In this document: positions 51,007-60,101 of the stretch, in pieces
Layout: each line of letters starts with the position of its first letter
Position numbering within the stretch: position 1 is the first letter of the stretch
Assembly (NCBI RefSeq): GCF_001995215.1
Contig: NZ_MUXN01000009.1
Coordinates: forward strand, 1-64,000
Source: Amycolatopsis azurea DSM 43854
GTDB lineage: Bacteria > Actinomycetota > Actinomycetes > Mycobacteriales > Pseudonocardiaceae
Direction: 5' to 3'
DNA length: 64,000 bases
Notes under the pieces: generated by a model
Database searches by the model: none
The model's input: only the letters and a program-made list of their open reading frames with translations
What the model was told of the DNA's origin: nothing
Program-made: the position numbers and the translations under genes

Positions 51007-52500
51007 ATGACGACGAGCACACCCGTCGAGCACCTCGACGTGGTCATCATCGGTGCCGGGATTTCCGGGATCGGGGCCGCGCGCTACCTGAAGACCGAGA
51101 ACCCGGGCAAGACGTTCGCCATCCTGGAGGCCCGCGGCACGTCCGGCGGCACCTGGGACCTCTTCCGGTACCCCGGCATCCGGTCGGACTCCGACCTCCA
51201 CACCTTCGGCTACGAGTTCAAGCCGTGGCGGGACAAGCAGTCCATCGCCGACGCGCCCCGCATCCTGTCGTACCTGCGTGAGACGGTCACCGAGAACGGC
51301 CTCGAACCGAGCATCCGCTACCACCACAAGCTGCTCTCGGCCGCCTGGTCGAGTGACGAGGCCCGCTGGCTGCTCGAGATCGAGCGGACCGACACCGGCG
51401 AGCGCACCCGGCTCAGCGCGGGCTGGCTGTTCAACGCGGGCGGCTACTACCGCTACGACGAGGGCTTCACCCCGCGTTTCGAGGGCCGCGACCGGTTCGC
51501 CGGCACGATCGTGCACCCGCAGCACTGGCCGGAGGACCTCGACTACGAGGGCAAACGCGTCGTCGTGATCGGCAGCGGCGCCACCGCGGTCACCCTGGTC
51601 CCGGCGATGGCGGGGACGGCGGCGCACGTGACGATGCTGCAGCGCACCCCGACCTACGTCATGCCGGTGCCGCGCGAGGACAAGATCGCCAACGGCCTGC
51701 GCAAGATCCTCGGTGACGAGCGGGCATACGCGCTCACCCGCCGCAAGAACATCCGCAAGGGACTCGCGGTCTGGCAGTTCTGCCAGAAGTTCCCGAAGAC
51801 CGCCCGCGGGCTCATCCGCTACGTCAACAAGAAGCAGCTGCCCAAGGACTTTCCGGTCGACGAGCATTTCAACCCGCCGTACGACCCGTGGGACCAGCGG
51901 CTGTGCGCCGTGCCTGGTGGCGACCTGTTCGCCGCCATCCGCAAGGGGCAGGCCGACGTCGTCACCGACAAGATCGCGACCTTCACCGAGAAGGGGATCC
52001 TGCTCGAATCCGGTCGCGAGCTGGAGGCGGACATCATCGTCACCGCCACCGGCTTGAACCTCCAGGTGTTCGGCGGGGCGAAGCTCAGCGTCGACGGCAA
52101 GCCGGTGATTCTGCCGGAAACGGTCGCGTACAAGGGAATGATGCTTTCGGACGTGCCGAACGCCGCCTTCGCGATCGGCTACACGAACTCGTCGTGGACA
52201 CTCAAGATCGGCCTGCTGTGCGAGCACTTCTGCCGCCTGCTGTCGCATATGGACACTCACGGCTACGACGTCTGCCGCCCCGTCCTCGCCGATCCGGACA
52301 TGCCGACGCGGCCGTTCCTGGACTTCGCCGCCGGATACGTCCAGCGCGCCCTCGACCAGCTTCCGCGCCAGGGCGACCGTTTGCCGTGGCTGACGTCGAT
52401 GAGCTACCACTCCGACATCAAGCTGCTGCGCGCGGACGACATCACCGATCCCGAGCTGCACTTCTCCCGCGCGCAGGTCCGGGAAGCGGTGAGCTCGTGA
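51007..52500 (+). CDS. Baeyer-Villiger monooxygenase (EthA-like)
   Basis: 497 aa. FAD site [20 protein letters not shown] at about residue 11; BVMO fingerprint [12 protein letters not shown] at residues 164-175; NADPH site [20 protein letters not shown] near 182. Many segments ([42 protein letters not shown]) parallel mycobacterial EthA, which activates thioamide drugs and oxidises ketones. ATG 51007. It opens a three-gene operon with an alpha/beta hydrolase and an SDR, the usual order for ketone-to-ester-to-alcohol degradation. Drug-activating ability is a possible side reaction only. Confidence 0.93.
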   Translation: MTTSTPVEHLDVVIIGAGISGIGAARYLKTENPGKTFAILEARGTSGGTWDLFRYPGIRSDSDLHTFGYEFKPWRDKQSIADAPRILSYLRETVTENGLEPSIRYHHKLLSAAWSSDEARWLLEIERTDTGERTRLSAGWLFNAGGYYRYDEGFTPRFEGRDRFAGTIVHPQHWPEDLDYEGKRVVVIGSGATAVTLVPAMAGTAAHVTMLQRTPTYVMPVPREDKIANGLRKILGDERAYALTRRKNIRKGLAVWQFCQKFPKTARGLIRYVNKKQLPKDFPVDEHFNPPYDPWDQRLCAVPGGDLFAAIRKGQADVVTDKIATFTEKGILLESGRELEADIIVTATGLNLQVFGGAKLSVDGKPVILPETVAYKGMMLSDVPNAAFAIGYTNSSWTLKIGLLCEHFCRLLSHMDTHGYDVCRPVLADPDMPTRPFLDFAAGYVQRALDQLPRQGDRLPWLTSMSYHSDIKLLRADDITDPELHFSRAQVREAVSS

Positions 52501-53396
52501 CCGACAGCTTCGCCGACCTGCCCGGCGGCCCCCGGATCTGTTACCGGGAAGAGGGCGCGGGCGACGGTGTACCGCTGGTGCTGATCGCCGGGCTCGGACT
52601 GGATCTCACGTCGTGGCCGCGGCCGATGATCGAGGGGTTCGCCGGCCGCGGCTTCCGGGTCGTCACCTTCGACAACCGGGACGCGGGCCGCTCGGACCGC
52701 ATCAAGGCGCCGAATCCCGGCAAGCTCCGCCAACTGCTGGCCCGGCCCCTGCCGGGCGCCTACGACCTGGGCGACATGGCGGCGGACACCGTCGGCCTGC
52801 TGGACCACCTGGGCATCGAGCAGGCGCACCTGGTCGGCATGTCGATGGGCGGCATGATCGCCCAGACCGTCGCCGCCCGGAATCCCGGCCGCGTCCTGTC
52901 GCTGACGTCGATCTTCTCCACCACCGGCCACCGCAAGGTCGGGCAGCCCGCGCGGTCGACGCTGCTGCGCATGGCGAGGCGGCCGGCCCAGACGGTCGAG
53001 GAATCGGTCGTCGGGCATCTGGCGATGATGGGTCACCTCGGCTCGACGACTTTCCCGCTGGACAAGGACGTCGAGACGGCCTGGGCCACCGAGCTGTGGG
53101 AACGGGCTGGAGGGCGGCGCGCCCGCAGCGGCATCGCCCGCCAGATCGGCGCGATCCAGGCCAGCGGCGACCGCACCGCCGAACTCGGCCGGATCACTTG
53201 CCCGACGGTCGTCGTCCACGGGAACAGTGACCGCATGGTCCACCACAGCGGCGGGCGGGCGACCGCGGAAGCCGTGAACGGCGCCCGCTACGTCGAAATC
53301 CCCGGTATGGGCCACCACATCGCCCCGGGCCTCGTCGACCGGCTGGTCGAGCTCACCGCCGAACTGGCCCTCGATCCGGCAGGAGAATCCCGATGA
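52497..53396 (+). CDS. Alpha/beta hydrolase (esterase of the BVMO operon)
   Basis: 299 aa. Nucleophile elbow [10 protein letters not shown] (Ser) near residue 118, oxyanion-loop [13 protein letters not shown], late acid in VHGNSDRMV and catalytic His in GMGHHIAPG complete a triad. Likely hydrolyses the ester or lactone made by the preceding monooxygenase. GTG 52497 overlaps the monooxygenase stop by 4 bp; its own end overlaps the SDR start by 4 bp. Confidence 0.9.
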   Translation: MTDSFADLPGGPRICYREEGAGDGVPLVLIAGLGLDLTSWPRPMIEGFAGRGFRVVTFDNRDAGRSDRIKAPNPGKLRQLLARPLPGAYDLGDMAADTVGLLDHLGIEQAHLVGMSMGGMIAQTVAARNPGRVLSLTSIFSTTGHRKVGQPARSTLLRMARRPAQTVEESVVGHLAMMGHLGSTTFPLDKDVETAWATELWERAGGRRARSGIARQIGAIQASGDRTAELGRITCPTVVVHGNSDRMVHHSGGRATAEAVNGARYVEIPGMGHHIAPGLVDRLVELTAELALDPAGESR

Positions 53397-54241
53397 GCAG
53401 CGTTCGCGGCAAGGTCGCCGTCGTCACCGGCGCCGGTTCCGGCATCGGACGTCAGCTGGCCCTCGAACTCGCGCGACGCGGAGCGCGCCTCGCGGTGTCC
53501 GATGTGGACGAAACCGGCCTGGCCGAGACCGTCGCCGAGGTCAAGGCCCTCGGCGCGGAAGTACAGGGCGCCGCCTTGGACGTCAGCGACCGAGCGGCCG
53601 TCCTGGAGTATGCGACCACGGTCGCCGGGCAATTCGGTGTGGTGCACCAGATCTACAACAACGCGGGGATCGCCGGCGGCGGGCAGACCGTCCTCGACGC
53701 CGAGTGGGAGCTCTACGACCGCACGCTCGCTGTCAACCTCTTCGGCGTCATCAACGGCACCAAGGCCTTCCTGCCGCATCTGATCGACTCCGGCGACGGC
53801 CAGGTCGTCAACGTCTCCAGCCTCAACGGTTTCATGGCCCAGCCGACGCTCAGTGCCTACTGCGCCAGCAAGTTCGGCGTCCGCGGGTTCACCGAGGCGT
53901 TGCGCACCGAGATGATCGCGGGCAGGCATCCGGTGCGGGTGACGGTCGTCCACCCGGGCGGGGTCAAGACCGGCATCGCCTCGGCGGCGCTGAAGGAAGC
54001 CGAAGCCCGCGGCATCGAGCCCACCGCCGAACAGCGGGAACGTGTCCGCGTGTACAACGAAAAGCTGCTGAAGATGCCCGCCGATCAGGCCGCCCGCATC
54101 ATCGTCGACGGGGTCGAAGCCGGGAAACCGCGCGTGCTCGTCGGAAACGACGCGAAACTGGTCGACAGGCTGGTCCGCCTGCTGCCGCGGCTCTACCCGA
54201 AGCTGATCGTCGACTTCGAACGACGGCGTCTCGCCCGCTAG
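53393..54241 (+). CDS. Short-chain dehydrogenase/reductase
   Basis: 282 aa classical SDR. Cofactor motif VAVVTGAGSGIGRQLALELA at residue 9, NNAG in QIYNNAGIAGGG, Ser in VNVSSLNGF, and YxxxK in AYCASKFGVRG. Motif spacing is normal. It probably oxidises or reduces the alcohol or ketone at either end of the BVMO route. The ATG overlaps the hydrolase stop; the operon ends 1 bp before the converging zinc-finger gene's stop. Confidence 0.92.
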   Translation: MSSVRGKVAVVTGAGSGIGRQLALELARRGARLAVSDVDETGLAETVAEVKALGAEVQGAALDVSDRAAVLEYATTVAGQFGVVHQIYNNAGIAGGGQTVLDAEWELYDRTLAVNLFGVINGTKAFLPHLIDSGDGQVVNVSSLNGFMAQPTLSAYCASKFGVRGFTEALRTEMIAGRHPVRVTVVHPGGVKTGIASAALKEAEARGIEPTAEQRERVRVYNEKLLKMPADQAARIIVDGVEAGKPRVLVGNDAKLVDRLVRLLPRLYPKLIVDFERRRLAR

Positions 54242-54242
54242 T

Positions 54243-54575
54243 TCAGGCGAACCGTTCCCACGCCGACTGGCGGCGCATGCCCAGCGCTTCGCCGATGCGG
54301 TCCCACGAGATACCGCGGCGACGGGCCTCGCCGACCCAGGACCGCAGGTCGTCGTCGACCAGATGCCGGATCGCCTCGATACGCGGCAGATGCGCGAGAA
54401 GAGCCGCGTCGTCGACGCCTTCCCAAACGGGTGTGGCGCGCTTCAGTCCGGCGGGTTTTTTCTTGACCGCATCGGCGCACAACACCACGCAGTCGTTGCA
54501 GATGTAGACACCGGCGCCGGCGACCAAGGTGTCGACGTCGTCGGCCGAACGTCTACAAAAGGAGCAACGGTTCAC
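54243..54575 (-). CDS. ClpX-type C4 zinc-finger protein
   Basis: 110 aa. N-terminal zf-C4_ClpX: CSFCRRSADDV at residues 4-7, then YICNDCVVLC, the same four-Cys spacing as the ClpX zinc domain but without an AAA+ module. The C-terminal part has a HTH-like helix pair, RHLVDDDLRSWVGEARRRG and ISWDRIGEALGMRRQSAWER, suggesting DNA binding. ATG/GTG at 54575 has GAGAGGATCC upstream. Two strong palindromes fill its promoter. Probably a regulatory protein, or a ClpP-independent adaptor (inference). Confidence 0.82.
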   Translation of the reverse strand: MNRCSFCRRSADDVDTLVAGAGVYICNDCVVLCADAVKKKPAGLKRATPVWEGVDDAALLAHLPRIEAIRHLVDDDLRSWVGEARRRGISWDRIGEALGMRRQSAWERFA

Positions 54576-54588
54576 GGCGGATCCTCTC

Positions 54589-54633
54589 GTCAGGAGTCTC
54601 CTGACAAGTTAGACCCGTCAGGGTAGTCCTGAC
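54589..54633. promoter_or_regulatory. Twin operators GTCAGG-N5-CCTGAC
   Basis: Site 1 (54589-54605) is a perfect 17-bp palindrome, GTCAGGAG-T-CTCCTGAC. Site 2 (54617-54633) keeps the same GTCAGG-N5-CCTGAC half-sites. Centres are 28 bp apart. They lie between the TetR gene's end and the zinc-finger gene's start on the minus strand. Confidence 0.7.
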
Positions 54634-54646
54634 AAGCGGCCGGTGA

Positions 54647-55291
54647 TCAGGCGCCGACGCTCCGATGTCCGAACAAGCCGAGCAGCCAGATGTAGCGGAC
54701 GGCTTCGCGTGCCTGGCCGTAGGCGTCTTCGGTGCCGATCCAGATGGCCTGCGTGATCAGTTCGATGGTGGCGGCGACGACCGCGCGTGCGGTGAACGGC
54801 GGCGGTGCCGGCAGCGTGGGATCGGTGGCACGCAGCCATTTCGCCGTCTGATCGAAGACGGCTTCACCGGCGCGCAAGGTGTTCTCCCGTGCTTCGAGTC
54901 CCGCGTCGCCGAGCGCGTAGATCTCCAGCAGAGCGGCGCGGACGGCCGTGGGGCGCCGGTGCACGTAGTCGACGAGGAAGTCGCAGCACGCGGCGACGGC
55001 GTCCAGCGGGGTCGCGGCTTCGGCGCCCGCGGCGACGCCTTGCGCGATGAACTCGGCGGTGATCTCGCGGTAGGCGGCGAGGAACGCGTCCTGTTTGCCG
55101 GAGAACTGTTCGTAGAACGAGGTCCGGGACACGCCCGCGGTGGCGGTGATGTGGCCGACGGTGGTGGCGACGTAGCCGCGTTTGCCGGCGTTCTCCAGTA
55201 CGGCGTCGATCAGCCGGGCTCGCTGGGTTCCGGCGACCTCGTCACGGCTGAGGTTGTGCGGCCCCTTCGGCAGCCTGCGGTGCTCGGTCAC
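54647..55291 (-). CDS. TetR-family transcriptional regulator
   Basis: 214 aa. HTH at about residues 30-65 (NAGKRGYVATTVGHITATAG, VSRTSFYEQFSGKQDAFLAAY), then an all-helical ligand domain. The start is GTG 55291, giving a short basic leader VTEHRRLPKGPH; in-frame codons further up run into the hairpin element at 55318. It lies directly upstream of the zinc-finger gene, whose promoter has TetR-like twin sites, and downstream (minus strand) of the lipase gene. Ligand unknown. Confidence 0.9.
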   Translation of the reverse strand: MTEHRRLPKGPHNLSRDEVAGTQRARLIDAVLENAGKRGYVATTVGHITATAGVSRTSFYEQFSGKQDAFLAAYREITAEFIAQGVAAGAEAATPLDAVAACCDFLVDYVHRRPTAVRAALLEIYALGDAGLEARENTLRAGEAVFDQTAKWLRATDPTLPAPPPFTARAVVAATIELITQAIWIGTEDAYGQAREAVRYIWLLGLFGHRSVGA

Positions 55292-55317
55292 GTGCGGCAC
55301 CGTACCGGTCCGGAAAG

Positions 55318-55368
55318 CCGTGAAGGCCTCCTTCCCTACCTTGAGAGTAGGGAAGGAGGCCTTCACGG
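55318..55368. repeat. Hairpin element with perfect 22-bp arms
   Basis: Arms CCGTGAAGGCCTCCTTCCC... (55318-55339) and complement (55347-55368) around a 7-base loop. It lies between the TetR start and the lipase stop and could terminate the lipase message, but the exact 20-bp match at window positions 2-21 marks it as a dispersed family. Confidence 0.85.
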
Positions 55369-55378
55369 ACCTGTGCGG

Positions 55379-56689
55379 TCAGCTGACCGGCACCTCCGGG
55401 GCAAGGGAGTTGCCGGGCGCGATCTTCCCGCAGGTGGATGGCGCGGTCTTGCCGGCGAACCGGTCGTTGAGCCAGCCGATGGCCTGCGGCGCCCAGGCGA
55501 CGGCCGCCCCGACGTGGCTCAGCAGGTTGTACTGCTCGAACTTGATCGACTTGTTGCCGGTGTCGCAGTACTGACGCGCGAGCGACCGCACGTCGCCGGC
55601 CACCATGACGCCGTCACCGGTCCCGATCCCCGGCGGGTTGCCGAAAGTGCCTTCCAGGACACCGTTGTTGCCCTGCGCGATGTATCCGGGCACGGTGGGC
55701 GTCGCGGCCGAGCCGAGGTTGATCTTGTTCACGGCCTCGACGTACGGCAGCACCTTGTTCGGGTTGGTGTACTCGGGCTTGACGAACTTCTCCCACGTCA
55801 GCCCGGGATAACGGCCGAGCGCGTCGACGATGGACGCCTTCTCCATGTCCTTGAGCACCTGAAGGCCGTAAGAATTCGCGTACGGCTTGAGATCGATGCC
55901 GAAGGAACGCGAGACCCCGATGAGCGCCATCGGAATGACACCGGTCCACGCGACACTGCCGTTGACGTACTTGAGATTGTGCGACGGCTTGACGAGCAGC
56001 CCGCCTTCGGTGAACCCGACCAGATTCTTGTTGACGTCGGGGGCGTAATCCGGCGCGAGCGCGGCGGCCCAGCCGGTCGCGATGGCGCCGCCCGAATACC
56101 CGATGAGACCGAAGCGGGTCTTGTCGTTCATTCCCGTTTCCGGTGCCTTCGTCGCGGCACGGATGGAATCCAGGGTGTTCGTGCCGTATTCCGGCCCGGC
56201 CGCGAAGTTCGCCTTCTGGCCCTCGGTGTCGGGAATGACGACGTTGTAGCCCAGTAGCAACGCGGGCGCGATGAACAGTGCCTCCGCGTTGGCGATCAGG
56301 CCGCCGAGCGAGAGGTCGCCGGCGATCGCCCTCGACGGGCCGTGCTCGGGGTTGAGCGAGTCGTAGAACGATTGGTACGAAACGGCTTTGGTGCTGTCGC
56401 CGGTGAGGCTGCGCACCACCGAAGTGACGTTGGCGGACGGCTTCCCTTGCGCGTCGGTGCTCCGGTAGAGCAACTGGGTCACCTTGAGCGGCGTGGAAAT
56501 ACCGACGACGTGGTAATTCAGCGTCCGGGTCTTCAAGACGGTTCCGGGGCTGTACGACGACAGCGGTTCACTGCCGCTGTAGGCGTAGAACGGATCTGTC
56601 GCAGGGGCGGCGGAAGCGGCTGGCGCGGCGGCGAAACCGACGATGACGGCGATCGCGACGGCCAGCAGGCGAGCGGGCTTTCGGGTCAT
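55379..56689 (-). CDS. Secretory lipase (LIP family)
   Basis: 436 aa. Signal peptide (MTRKPARLLAVAIAVIVGFA ... ASAAP). The catalytic Ser199 is in GLIGYSGGAIATGW; the Asp/His partners lie later (the VGAAVAWAPQA helix follows a His in LLSHVG). This layout is the fungal-type secretory lipase family (Candida LIP), which is common in actinomycetes and hydrolyses long-chain esters outside the cell. ATG 56689 has AAAGGGGAG upstream; in-frame codons further up are not needed. Runs after the MFS gene on the minus strand with an 88-bp gap. Confidence 0.9.
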   Translation of the reverse strand: MTRKPARLLAVAIAVIVGFAAAPAASAAPATDPFYAYSGSEPLSSYSPGTVLKTRTLNYHVVGISTPLKVTQLLYRSTDAQGKPSANVTSVVRSLTGDSTKAVSYQSFYDSLNPEHGPSRAIAGDLSLGGLIANAEALFIAPALLLGYNVVIPDTEGQKANFAAGPEYGTNTLDSIRAATKAPETGMNDKTRFGLIGYSGGAIATGWAAALAPDYAPDVNKNLVGFTEGGLLVKPSHNLKYVNGSVAWTGVIPMALIGVSRSFGIDLKPYANSYGLQVLKDMEKASIVDALGRYPGLTWEKFVKPEYTNPNKVLPYVEAVNKINLGSAATPTVPGYIAQGNNGVLEGTFGNPPGIGTGDGVMVAGDVRSLARQYCDTGNKSIKFEQYNLLSHVGAAVAWAPQAIGWLNDRFAGKTAPSTCGKIAPGNSLAPEVPVS

Positions 56690-56777
56690 GACTCCCCTTT
56701 GAATCATGAAGTGGATCACGTTTGGATGTTCGGAACCTACCAGCCGGTAACCGATGGTGTACAGGGTCGTACATCAT

Positions 56778-57962
56778 TTATTCGCGCGAAATTGACACTT
56801 TTTCCGCCGGAGGTGTTCCGGTTTGGACGGAGCACGGCTCGGACAGGCTCCGGGTTGTGATCCAGCACAAAAACGGCAAGGCGATCAACGGCGTCAAGGC
56901 CGTCCGCAAGGACGTGTGGTCCGCGATGGCGCCGATGACGGGGCTCGCGAGGCCGCCGATGCTGACCGTCAGCCCGAGGGTGACGCCACTGGCCGTCCCG
57001 ACGCGCGTGGGCAGGTAGTCCTGAGAGAGCGTGATCTGGAGGGAGAACGGGATGTACAGGCCCACCGCGGCCAGGAGGACGAACGGGAAGAACGCCGGAC
57101 CCGGCACGAACACGACTCCCGCGACAGCCCCGATCGTGGCCAGGTACGACCGCCGCACCACGGTGACGCGGTCCCGGCGTCCGGCCAGCCTGCTGCCCAG
57201 CAGCGTGCCCGCGGCGCCGCCGAGGTAGAGCAGGAACAACGCGGCACTGCCCGTCGCCGTGCCGCCGCTGACCCGTTGCCGGGCGTAGAGCGAGACGAAC
57301 GTGCTCAGTCCGACGAACACGATCGAGCGGAAGACGACGGCCATCGACAGTCTCGCGAACGACCTCCAGTCGTCGACGCCCGCGACGTCCGCGGACGAGC
57401 CGCCGGCCCGGGCGGTCTTGGCGAGCGCGCGCAGCACGGGCAGGCACAGCACGGAGCCGGCCAGCGCGGGCACGACGAGCAACGGCGACATCCGGAGCCC
57501 GCCGAGGGCCATGACCGCGGCGACGAGCACGGGCGCGGCGGCGAAACCGACGTTGCCGCCGAGGGAGAACCAGCCCATGGCCGTATGCCTGCCGTCGCCG
57601 GCGATTCTCGCGACCCGGGCGGCCTCGGGGTGGTAGGCGGCCACCCCGATCCCCGACACGGCGACGAAAACGAGCGTGAGCGCGTACGAGTCGACGAGTC
57701 CGCCCAGTCCGATGCCGAGGCCGCCGAGGAGCGTGGCCGACGGCAGCAGCCAGGGCATCGCCCATCGGTCGGTCAGCGCGCCGAACAGCGGCTGCGCCAC
57801 CGACGACAGCAGCGACGCCGCGAGCACGATGCCCGACACCGCCGCGTACCCGTAGGCGCGCTCGGCGGCGAAGAACGGCACCAGCGCGGCCACCGAACCC
57901 TGGTACACGTCCACGCACGCGTGTCCCGCCGACAGCAGGAAGATCGCTTTGTTCCTCGACAC
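56778..57962 (-). CDS. MFS transporter (fosmidomycin-resistance-like)
   Basis: 394 aa, 12 membrane helices. N-terminal helix 1 SRNKAIFLLSAGHACVDVYQ and the 2-3 loop LFGALTDRWAMPWL, with GIGVAAYHPEAARVARIAGD in helix 4-5, match the Fsr-type drug-efflux MFS group. GTG 57962 is chosen over longer options that would run into the divergent AraC gene. Divergent from that regulator with a 54-bp gap, an arrangement like nimR-nimT of E. coli, so drug- or metabolite-induced export is likely. Confidence 0.88.
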   Translation of the reverse strand: MSRNKAIFLLSAGHACVDVYQGSVAALVPFFAAERAYGYAAVSGIVLAASLLSSVAQPLFGALTDRWAMPWLLPSATLLGGLGIGLGGLVDSYALTLVFVAVSGIGVAAYHPEAARVARIAGDGRHTAMGWFSLGGNVGFAAAPVLVAAVMALGGLRMSPLLVVPALAGSVLCLPVLRALAKTARAGGSSADVAGVDDWRSFARLSMAVVFRSIVFVGLSTFVSLYARQRVSGGTATGSAALFLLYLGGAAGTLLGSRLAGRRDRVTVVRRSYLATIGAVAGVVFVPGPAFFPFVLLAAVGLYIPFSLQITLSQDYLPTRVGTASGVTLGLTVSIGGLASPVIGAIADHTSLRTALTPLIALPFLCWITTRSLSEPCSVQTGTPPAEKVSISRE

Positions 57963-58002
57963 CCCGTCATGCTCGCCGTGGGGCAGGGTGTCGCACTTCC
58001 GA

Positions 58003-58008
58003 TAAAAT
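58003..58008 (+). promoter_or_regulatory. TAAAAT -10 element of the AraC-type regulator gene
   Basis: TAAAAT ends 8 bp before the ATG at 58017, the spacing expected for a leaderless transcript. A clear -35 is not seen. The surrounding TGTC...GACA (57990-58012) could be the regulator's own site. Confidence 0.4.
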
Positions 58009-58016
58009 GACAGACG

Positions 58017-58760
58017 ATGACGGAAATCCGCCATATGCCCGAAGCGCCGACGCAGGTCCAGTCCCTGGCCTCCGGCACGACGATCGACGCGCACCGCCAC
58101 GACGACCACCAAGTCGTCTACGCGGCCCGCGGCGTCCTGGCCGTCACCACGGACAAGGGCTCTTGGGTCGCGCCCGCCACCAGGGCCATCTGGGTGCCCG
58201 CGGGGACCGTGCACGCCCATCAGGCGCCTGGCGACCTCGAACTCCGTCTGCTCGGCCTGCCCGCCACCGTGAACCCGTTACGGCTGAACGAACCGAGCGT
58301 GCTGGCCGTCGGCCCGCTCCTGCGCGAGCTGATCCGCGCCTACACCGATCCGCCGCACGACGACACCCCGGAACGACGACGGCTGCGCGCGGTCCTGCTC
58401 GATCAGCTGCGCGCCTCGCCGCAACAGGCTCTGCACCTGCCGACGCCGGAAGACCCGCGGCTGCGCGCCCTGTGCGAGATCCTGAGCGCGGACCCGGCCG
58501 ACAACCGGACACTGGCCGCACTCGGCACCCGGGTCGGAGCGAGCGATCGCACCCTGGCCCGGCTCTTCAAGGCCGATCTCGGCATGACGTTCCCGCAATG
58601 GCGCACGCAGCTACGGCTGTACCGCGCTTTGGCGCTCCTGGCCGAGAACACCCCGGTGACCACGGTCGCGCACGCCTGCGGCTGGGCGTCCACCAGCGCG
58701 TTCATCGACGTCTTCCGCCGCGCCTTCGGGCACACCCCTGGCACGCACTTCGATCCGTGA
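58017..58760 (+). CDS. AraC-family transcriptional regulator (cupin N-terminus)
   Basis: 247 aa. An AraC_binding cupin-like domain (TTIDAHRHDDHQVVYAARGV, WVPAGTVHAHQAPGDL) precedes two HTHs: LAALGTRVGASDRTLARLFK and VTTVAHACGWASTSAFIDVF with the closing FRRAFGHTPG. Domain order and length match NimR-type regulators that control a divergent efflux gene, which is the case here. ATG 58017. Confidence 0.9.
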   Translation: MTEIRHMPEAPTQVQSLASGTTIDAHRHDDHQVVYAARGVLAVTTDKGSWVAPATRAIWVPAGTVHAHQAPGDLELRLLGLPATVNPLRLNEPSVLAVGPLLRELIRAYTDPPHDDTPERRRLRAVLLDQLRASPQQALHLPTPEDPRLRALCEILSADPADNRTLAALGTRVGASDRTLARLFKADLGMTFPQWRTQLRLYRALALLAENTPVTTVAHACGWASTSAFIDVFRRAFGHTPGTHFDP

Positions 58761-58812
58761 CCGAGGAAGTTGCGTCAGCTGGTGGTGGCGCGTCGGTCAC
58801 GGGGGCAACGGT

Positions 58813-58865
58813 GTCTCGTGCGCCTCGCTGGGGACGCTCACCGTCTCGAGCGTGGCGCTCGAGAC
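58813..58865. repeat. 53-bp hairpin element, copy 2
   Basis: Outer arms GTCTCGTGCGCC / GGCGCTCGAGAC with the same 29-bp interior as at 42591-42643. The arms differ from copy 1 by a compensating C-to-T and G-to-A pair, so pairing is kept; one further change breaks one pair. Confidence 0.85.
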
Positions 58866-58892
58866 CTCGTCGCCGGCCGCCCGGCAACGAGA

Positions 58893-58927
58893 AAGCGGGG
58901 CCGGTCCACAATGGACCGGCCCCGCTT
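58893..58927. terminator. Bidirectional terminator
   Basis: Perfect 16-bp stem AAGCGGGGCCGGTCCA / TGGACCGGCCCCGCTT with a 3-base loop, located 16 bp past the end of the converging thioester-protein gene and about 130 bp after the AraC gene. Confidence 0.85.
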
Positions 58928-58943
58928 CGTGTTCGGTTCTTTC

Positions 58944-60101
58944 TTACGCCTCGCTACGGCGACGACGCACCAGCAGCACCATCAGCACACCCGCGCCGAG
59001 GAGCGCGCCGCCGATGACCAGCGGCATGGTGGCGGAGGCGCCGGTGTTGGCCAGCTCGTTGCCGCCACCCGACTCGGCGCCACCGGGCGTGGTGGGGGCC
59101 GGGGTCTCGGTGACGGGCGCGCCACCCTGCTTCCAGCTCGCGGTCGCGTTCGCGGAGACCGAGGTCTTCTCGGAGTCGGCGACGATCAGCGACTGGGCGG
59201 GAACCTTGGCGTAGTTCTCGCCCACGAACAGGCGGCCGGTGTCGAGGTGGCCGCTCACCTTCAGCGAGAACGAGCCCTCGCCGTCCTTGGTGTCCTTGGG
59301 GACGTCGACGAAGACCTTGGTGCCGTCCTTGATGGCGGAGGCCTTGATCTCCTTGCCGTCGGCGTCGACGACCTTGACACCCTCGGGCAGCTTGCTGGTC
59401 AGCTCGGTGATGTCACCGGTGGTGGCCACGCTGAACGGGCCGATCTTGCTACCGGTCGCACCGGAGGCCTTGGCCGGGCCGATGTCGAGGGTCGGCTTCG
59501 GCTGCGCGCTGATACCGACGTTCTCCTTGCCGACGAGGTAGTCGTAGAGGGCCAGCACGTCGGCCGAGGCCGCGGGGTTGCCGTCCATCAGCGGCTTCTC
59601 GCGGTCGAAGTCCTTGCCGTCGCTGAAGTGCCAGACGGCCGCCTGCGTCGCGGTGACAGCCTCACCGGCGGACAGGCCCTCGTTGAACTTGACCCCGTTC
59701 TTGCCGAGCGCGCCTTCGATGGCCTTCACGCCGACAGCCGGGTAGCCGTGGTGCAGCACCCAGTTGATCTTCGCGTTGTTCTTGTTGAACGGCGACGAAG
59801 CGTCCGGGTACTTGTTCCACGGGCGCTCGATCATGTCCTGATCGGTCCGCATGTTCACTTCGATCTGGACGCAGTACATCTTGAGCTTGCTGCCGTCGGA
59901 GAGCTTGAGCTCGAACAGCTCCGGGACGTAGTGCTTGGGGTCCCCGAAGTTGACGCTGTAGCCCCTCTCGCCGGCCTTCTCGACGACCCGGCCCCGTGCC
60001 GCGCCATCCTCGGCGAGGGCGGCCGGAGCGGCCATCGTCAGCGCGACGGCCGCGGTGGCGACCGCGATCCCGCCGCGAACCAGAACTGACCTGCCGTGCA
60101 T
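58944..60101 (-). CDS. Thioester (TQXA) domain surface protein with LANTG sorting signal
   Basis: 385 aa. Signal peptide (MHGRSVLVRGGIAVATAAVA ... ALAE). Thioester domain: Cys77 in LKMYCVQIEVN pairs with Gln153 in TATQAAVWHFSDG, the classical Cys-Gln isopeptide-like thioester of actinobacterial adhesins. A beta-rich repeat (about 210-320) and Pro/Thr stalk follow, then LANTG at residues 350-354, a hydrophobic helix and RRRRSEA, a class E sortase signal. So it is a covalently wall-anchored adhesin able to bond chemically to a target. ATG 60101 has GGGAGACAC upstream. Confidence 0.92.
   Translation of the reverse strand: MHGRSVLVRGGIAVATAAVALTMAAPAALAEDGAARGRVVEKAGERGYSVNFGDPKHYVPELFELKLSDGSKLKMYCVQIEVNMRTDQDMIERPWNKYPDASSPFNKNNAKINWVLHHGYPAVGVKAIEGALGKNGVKFNEGLSAGEAVTATQAAVWHFSDGKDFDREKPLMDGNPAASADVLALYDYLVGKENVGISAQPKPTLDIGPAKASGATGSKIGPFSVATTGDITELTSKLPEGVKVVDADGKEIKASAIKDGTKVFVDVPKDTKDGEGSFSLKVSGHLDTGRLFVGENYAKVPAQSLIVADSEKTSVSANATASWKQGGAPVTETPAPTTPGGAESGGGNELANTGASATMPLVIGGALLGAGVLMVLLVRRRRSEA

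Noticed and set aside
54665-56257. 530-codon plus-strand frame opposite the TetR and lipase genes
   Set aside because: Antisense filler; the minus-strand proteins have signal peptide, HTH and lipase motifs.
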